From Lachnospiraceae bacterium UBA7205 (GTDB lineage: Bacteria; Bacillota; Clostridia; Lachnospirales; Lachnospiraceae): a stretch of 19,229 nt of DNA. Position 1 is the stretch's first letter. Each line of letters starts with the position of its first letter. The notes below the pieces were generated by a model. The model was not told the DNA's origin. It saw only the letters and a list, made by a program, of their open reading frames with translations, and did not search any database. Shown here in pieces: positions 15,504-19,229 of this stretch. The position numbers were made by a program, and so were the translations under genes. Where the stretch lies: the NCBI GenBank assembly GCA_002490665.1, contig DKUL01000044.1:1-19229 (forward strand), in the 5' to 3' direction.

Positions 15504-15734
15504 TCAAATATCCACCAGAATCAGGTCCGGTCCAATCTGCCGGATGCAGTTGTATGGTATGGCAATCACGGAATCATCCGTAATCATCGACCAGAATCCC
15601 TTGCAGCCCGGCACAATAATTTTGCAGATGCATCCCTTGCACTCGTCAATCTCCAGGTCACAGACGTGCCCAAGTCTTCTGCAGTCCTTAATACAAATTA
15701 CTTCCTTTTTCCTTAACTCCTTATAAGTCATCAT
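15504..15734 (-). CDS. YlmC/YmxH family PRC-barrel protein
   Basis: Small protein of 76 residues from the ATG at 15734 (a second ATG follows at once). It resembles the YlmC/YmxH sporulation-associated family of Firmicutes: a strand-rich PRC-barrel with KELRKKEVICIKDCRRLGHV and DLEIDECKGCICKIIVPG, then IPYNCIRQIGPDLILVDI. Six cysteines are present, more than usual for a cytoplasmic protein this size. The role in the family is not well defined. The open frame starts at a TTG seven codons earlier, but AGGGG 7 nt before the ATG decides the start. That ribosome site lies inside a hairpin that looks like the terminator of the preceding gene. Confidence 0.82.
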   Translation of the reverse strand: MMTYKELRKKEVICIKDCRRLGHVCDLEIDECKGCICKIIVPGCKGFWSMITDDSVIAIPYNCIRQIGPDLILVDI

Positions 15735-15795
15735 AAAAAAACCCCTTTTTGGCAAGGTGCATTTATATATTATATGCGCCTCGCCAAAAGCGGGG
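15735..15795 (-). terminator. Terminator of the lgt-bgl operon, overlapping the ylmC-like RBS
   Basis: On the minus strand, CCCCGCTTTTGGCGAGGCGCAT pairs with ATGCACCTTGCCAAAAAGGGG (small mismatches, loop ATAATATATAA), followed by seven Ts (15735-15741). It starts 19 nt after the beta-glucosidase stop codon. The T-tract touches the ATG of the next gene and the right arm contains its AGGGG ribosome site. The loop contains TATAAT (15769-15774, minus strand), which could be a -10 for that gene. Confidence 0.75.
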
Positions 15796-15814
15796 AATCC
15801 TTATGGGACTGTCT

Positions 15815-18016
15815 TTATGAATTTTTGAACTCAATCTCCGTTATATCCACAATCTCATCTGCATTTTTTGCAAGCAGCAGCATGTAGCTGCCCGCATCCA
15901 CCTTAAAGCCATGTGCCTCCTCATCAAAGTACGTAAAGGCCTCCCGCTCAAGTATCAGCGACACTTCCCGCGCCTCGCCTGCCTCAAGATAAATTTTCTC
16001 AAATGCCTTCAACTCCTTAGAAGCCTTTTTGACCTTCGGACACTTGTCTGCCACATAAATCTGGGCAACCGCCGCACCGGCACGGCTTCCTATATTGGAT
16101 ACATCAAAGCTCACTTTCACACTTTTGCTCTCCGCCGTATCCTCAAGGACTTCTGCCCGGATTCCTGTCATCACAAAATCCGTATACGACAGCCCATAGC
16201 CAAATGGGAACGCTGTCGCAACATCATATGTGTCATAATACCTGTAGCCTACAAAAATATCCTCACCATAGCTTACCTTGTCGCCTCCCGGAAACTCGCC
16301 AAGCGCCACTGCCGGACAGTCCTTTTCGCTGAGGGGGAAGGTTTCCGGCAGATGCCCTGACGGATTGACATCCCCGAACAAGACCTCTGCAAGCGCAATT
16401 CCGCCCTCCATGCCTGCATACCAGCTGTATACCAGCGTATCAGCATTCTCAAGCCATGCACTCATGTCAACAGGAGAACCTGCCACAAGGGTTATGACCG
16501 TATCCGGCCTAACCTGTAATAGTTCGGAAATCAGCCTGTCCTGTTCATATGGAAGCTTCATGTCTGCCCTGTCCTGTCCCTCTGTATCATAGTCATGTGT
16601 CAGACCGCCCACAAAGATAACGGCATCTGCATCCCGCGCCGCCTCCAGGGCTTCTCTCCGGTATATTTCATTCATTTCCGTCTGACGCCGCTTCTTTTCC
16701 TCGGATTTTGCCTTTACATCCGGCTCCGGTGAGCTCTGTGTCGTGTTGTTGTCCTGATTCAGGCTGTCTGCCTGACCGTTCTCATTGTCACCAGTATTTG
16801 CCCAGATATTGCCGATATCCTCATTGAAATATCCCGGCTTATAAATAATCTCCGTATTTCCCCCAAGAAGCATATTCAGCCCCAAAAGCGGCGTTATCTC
16901 GTACAAAGACTTAATCTCGGCGCTGCCTCCGCCAGGCGCATGCTGCCTGTTGGCATTCTCCCCCACAACCAGAAGCTTCTTAATCTTCTTTCTGTCAAGC
17001 GGTAGGATTTCCTTGTCATTTTTCAGAAGCACGACAGATTCCCTTGCTGTCTGCCGCAATGCAGCCTTGTCCTCATAATCATTGTAGCCGCCTGCTTTGC
17101 GCTCCCCGTCAAGCATATGCAGCTTGTTCATCACATTTAATATATGACGGACCTTCTCGTCTATCTTGGCGTATGCAGTCTTTTTGTCCACCTCCCCACT
17201 TTCAATCATGCGGATAATGGGTTCTGCCATATAATATTCGTCAAAATTATCCGTGACGGACATTTCCATGTCAAGTCCGTTCAGCAGCGCCTCCTTCGTG
17301 TCATGCACGCCGCCCCAGTCCGATACCGTGATTCCCTCAAATCCCCACTCTTTGCGGAGAATTTCATTCAAAAGATAATCGTGATGGCAGCAGTGCGTGC
17401 CCCGGAGCTTGTTATATGCCCCCATAATGCCTTTTGCCTTGCCCTTCTTAACTGCTGCCTCAAATCCCGGCAGATAGATTTCACGCAATGCCCGTTCACT
17501 GACTTCCACATCCACATCCAGCCGTCTGGTCTCCTGATTGTTGGCAGCAAAATGCTTCACGCACGAGGACACGTCATTTTCCTCAATGCCCTGCACGACC
17601 GGAACGACCATCTCTGATACAAGATAGGGATCCTCCCCCATATACTCAAAGCTTCTCCCGCACAGCGGTGTCCGCATGATGTTGATTCCAGGTGCAAGAA
17701 TCATATCCTTGCCACGCCCTCTTGCCTCCTTGCCGAGCAGCCTGCCCGTAGAATATGCAAGCGCCCTGTTCCATGTCGCCGCAAGGGCCGTATTACAAGG
17801 AAGATATGACACAAAATCAAAACTCAGACCAATTTCTTTCCATTTCGTAGTCTCAAATTCCTTTCTCACTCCTCTTGGTCCATCCGAGGTCTTAAAAGGA
17901 GGAATTCCGAGCCGTTCAACTCCCTTTGTGGTAAAACAGCCACACCCATGAATCATGTCAATTTTTTCCTGCAAGGTAAGCTGTGCAATCAGTTTCTCAA
18001 TCTTTTCTTTGGTCAT
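15815..18016 (-). CDS. Glycoside hydrolase family 3 beta-glucosidase-like enzyme
   Basis: Retaining glycosidase that removes terminal beta-linked sugars, probably from oligosaccharides taken into the cell: no signal peptide is present. 733 residues from the ATG at 18016. The GH3 N-terminal barrel has KHFAANNQE (154-162) and nucleophile Asp233 in TVSDWGG. The C-terminal GH3 domain has VVLLKNDKEILPL (328-340) and EGQDRADMKLP (479-489), whose Glu479 is the likely acid/base. A fibronectin-III-like domain follows from about 625. The frame runs 69 codons upstream without GH3 similarity and inside lgt; the ATG shares one base with the lgt stop codon (TAATG). Unusual is a hydrophilic Asn/Gln/Lys-rich insert at about 408-450. 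Exact sugar specificity (glucose, xylose, other) is open. Confidence 0.95.
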   Translation of the reverse strand: MTKEKIEKLIAQLTLQEKIDMIHGCGCFTTKGVERLGIPPFKTSDGPRGVRKEFETTKWKEIGLSFDFVSYLPCNTALAATWNRALAYSTGRLLGKEARGRGKDMILAPGINIMRTPLCGRSFEYMGEDPYLVSEMVVPVVQGIEENDVSSCVKHFAANNQETRRLDVDVEVSERALREIYLPGFEAAVKKGKAKGIMGAYNKLRGTHCCHHDYLLNEILRKEWGFEGITVSDWGGVHDTKEALLNGLDMEMSVTDNFDEYYMAEPIIRMIESGEVDKKTAYAKIDEKVRHILNVMNKLHMLDGERKAGGYNDYEDKAALRQTARESVVLLKNDKEILPLDRKKIKKLLVVGENANRQHAPGGGSAEIKSLYEITPLLGLNMLLGGNTEIIYKPGYFNEDIGNIWANTGDNENGQADSLNQDNNTTQSSPEPDVKAKSEEKKRRQTEMNEIYRREALEAARDADAVIFVGGLTHDYDTEGQDRADMKLPYEQDRLISELLQVRPDTVITLVAGSPVDMSAWLENADTLVYSWYAGMEGGIALAEVLFGDVNPSGHLPETFPLSEKDCPAVALGEFPGGDKVSYGEDIFVGYRYYDTYDVATAFPFGYGLSYTDFVMTGIRAEVLEDTAESKSVKVSFDVSNIGSRAGAAVAQIYVADKCPKVKKASKELKAFEKIYLEAGEAREVSLILEREAFTYFDEEAHGFKVDAGSYMLLLAKNADEIVDITEIEFKNS

Positions 18017-18918
18017 TATTCCTTGTCCCCTTTCTCTGTTCTGCTGGATGTTTTTAGTAAACGGTATCGTACAAACGCATTCATTCCCACTGCAAAGACA
18101 AACATTGCCAGTCCAAGCACCTGTGACACTGCAATCTGCGTTCCGGGAATCAAAAGCCGGTCTGTCCGAATTCCCTCTATGACAAAACGCCCTATTCCAT
18201 ATCCCCCAAGATAAAACAGACACATCTGCCCATGGTATTTTTTCCTTTTATGGTAGAAAAGCATAACAGCCAGAACACCCAGGTTCCAGACTCCTTCGTA
18301 CAAAAAGGTAGGATGCACCTGTATAAAATTTACTTCGCCCATCGCGGTCATGCCATCAATGTGCGACTGTGCAATATCCCACGGCCGCACTGCGTCGACG
18401 GGAAGCCGCATGGCAAAAACGGAGTCCGTATAACCGCCAAACACCTCTCTGTTAAAAAAGTTTCCCCATCTGCCGATAATCTGCCCCAGAATAAGCCCAT
18501 ATACTCCGCAGTCCCCAATCTGATATGGCGATATCTTCTTGAGCCTGCTGTATACAAAAAGAGTAAGAAATGCCGCAATCACCGCGCCGTATATCGCAAG
18601 TCCGCCCTGCCTGAGATTAAAGACACCAAGAAGATTGTCCTTGTATAAATCCCACGAAAAGACCACATAGTAGATTCTTGCCCCGATGACGGAAAAGATT
18701 ACCGCATAAATACCAAAATCCCATATAATATCCGTATCCATTTCCTCTTTTTTTGCCATCTGTACTGCCATCAGGACGCCGAGCATGACCCCAATGCCGA
18801 TTATCAGTCCGTAAAATGCAATCTCAAAGCCAAACACCGAAAAACTCTTGGGAAGATTTCTGAGATAAATTCCAAGATGCGGAAAGGCTATATCATTTAC
18901 TCCCATATTATCAGGCAT
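18016..18918 (-). CDS. lgt: Prolipoprotein diacylglyceryl transferase
   Basis: Integral membrane enzyme that transfers diacylglycerol from phosphatidylglycerol to the lipobox cysteine of prolipoproteins. 300 residues from the ATG at 18918, chosen because GAGG sits 8 nt upstream; the frame extends 14 codons further without support. Motifs: NLRQGGLAIYGAVIAA (101-116), the Lgt signature GRWGNFFNREVFGG (149-162), HPTFLYEG (202-209) and RFVIEGIRTDR (244-254). About seven hydrophobic helices. It overlaps the GH3 gene by one base, so the two are co-transcribed; the functional link between lipoprotein maturation and a beta-glucosidase is not obvious. A substrate lipoprotein is encoded at 13070-14629. 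Confidence 0.97.
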   Translation of the reverse strand: MPDNMGVNDIAFPHLGIYLRNLPKSFSVFGFEIAFYGLIIGIGVMLGVLMAVQMAKKEEMDTDIIWDFGIYAVIFSVIGARIYYVVFSWDLYKDNLLGVFNLRQGGLAIYGAVIAAFLTLFVYSRLKKISPYQIGDCGVYGLILGQIIGRWGNFFNREVFGGYTDSVFAMRLPVDAVRPWDIAQSHIDGMTAMGEVNFIQVHPTFLYEGVWNLGVLAVMLFYHKRKKYHGQMCLFYLGGYGIGRFVIEGIRTDRLLIPGTQIAVSQVLGLAMFVFAVGMNAFVRYRLLKTSSRTEKGDKE

Positions 18919-19052
18919 ATATTTTACCTCACTCAACCATGATACTGTCAACCTAAACATTAAACCGGAACACTATAAACCGAAATTTCACCATGTCTAT
19001 ACAATTCCGTCCTTTCACATTATGTTGAATTTTTTCTACTTTACCAGTTCAA

Positions 19053-19081
19053 TATATACCATAAAATCCAGATTGCGTCAA
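19053..19081 (-). promoter_or_regulatory. Promoter of lgt-bgl
   Basis: On the minus strand, -35 TTGACG (19076-19081) and -10 TATATA (19053-19058) are 17 bp apart, giving a leader of about 125 nt before lgt. G-tracts of the plus strand abut the -35. Confidence 0.7.
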
Positions 19082-19098
19082 GGGGTTAGGGGTGATGG

Positions 19099-19153
19099 TA
19101 GGGGTTCAAAGCCTGTTTGAGAAACCTTGTAAATTACAGGCGGCGAACCCCTA
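19099..19153. repeat. Imperfect palindrome at the right end of the window
   Basis: TAGGGGTTC (19099-19107) pairs with GAACCCCTA (19145-19153), and inside it GCCTGT (19111-19116) pairs with ACAGGC (19136-19141), separated by a symmetrical 3x3 internal loop and a 19-nt hairpin loop. No T-tract follows on either strand. A 12-bp perfect palindrome CTCTAATTAGAG lies just beyond at 19168-19179. It could be an operator, a recombination site or a structured RNA. From 19180 to the end there is only AT-rich sequence with purine-rich ribosome-site-like runs on the plus strand. Confidence 0.55.
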
Positions 19154-19229
19154 TATAATTATCTATTCTCTAATTAGAGTTAAGCGTACTAAAACAAAAA
19201 GGATATGGAAAAAGGAAATGGAGGGATTG

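Noticed and set aside
18017..18223. 69-codon N-terminal extension of the GH3 enzyme
   Set aside because: It lies within the end of lgt in another frame, is Cys-rich without GH3 similarity, and the TAATG overlap marks the start at 18016.
19201..19229. Start of a plus-strand gene at the window edge
   Set aside because: An ATG at 19205 behind AAAAGGAT and a GGAGGG further on look like ribosome-site signals, but only a few codons are visible, so no gene can be called.

Overview
The window looks like a chromosomal segment of an anaerobic Firmicute, most likely Lachnospiraceae (Clostridia). This rests on protein content and moderate base composition, not on a marker gene. Supporting content includes a clostridial pyruvate phosphate dikinase, a DUF5688 protein, the run yqeG-aroE-aroK-aroQ-efp, NrdR beside a YlmC/YmxH-type PRC-barrel protein, and a PadR/DUF1700/DUF4097 cassette. 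Every convincing gene lies on the minus strand, so transcription reads from the right end (about 19 kb) to the left.

Right part (19229 to 14876): a non-coding region with a large imperfect palindrome and G-tracts precedes a good promoter for lgt (prolipoprotein diacylglyceryl transferase). lgt overlaps a cytoplasmic GH3 beta-glucosidase by one base. Next comes a strong hairpin plus T-tract whose 3' arm and T-tract run straight into the start codon of a small YlmC/YmxH-like gene. A perfect 23-bp inverted repeat follows the ylmC-like stop codon, and then nrdR starts from its own promoter.

Middle (14629 to 7055): a five-gene peptide/nickel-type ABC importer is present but split. The lipoprotein binding protein and two permeases form one unit that ends at a hairpin/T8 terminator overlapping the last permease stop codon. 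A PadR-DUF1700-DUF4097 cassette with its own sigma-A-like promoter then intervenes. Its transcribed leader carries at least five tandem 15-bp units that look like an operator array. The two ATPase genes follow behind a separate extended -10 element. The short ATPases (270 and 254 aa) match the NikD/NikE size class, so the substrate (peptide, nickel or other) is open.

Left part (7017 to 40): the ATPase genes run closely into yqeG (HAD phosphatase), aroE and aroK, with aroQ following after a 49-nt gap. Together these form a probable shikimate-pathway operon. efp has its own promoter just after the aroQ stop. A 42-codon Cys-containing small ORF may lie between efp and a DUF5688 gene. The window ends with ppdK, which has a textbook promoter.

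Most genes are ordinary core functions. The parts worth a second look are the 15-bp repeat array in the PadR leader, the split transporter operon, the terminator/RBS composite in front of the ylmC-like gene, several long palindromes, and the regular 19-residue repeat of the DUF4097 protein.
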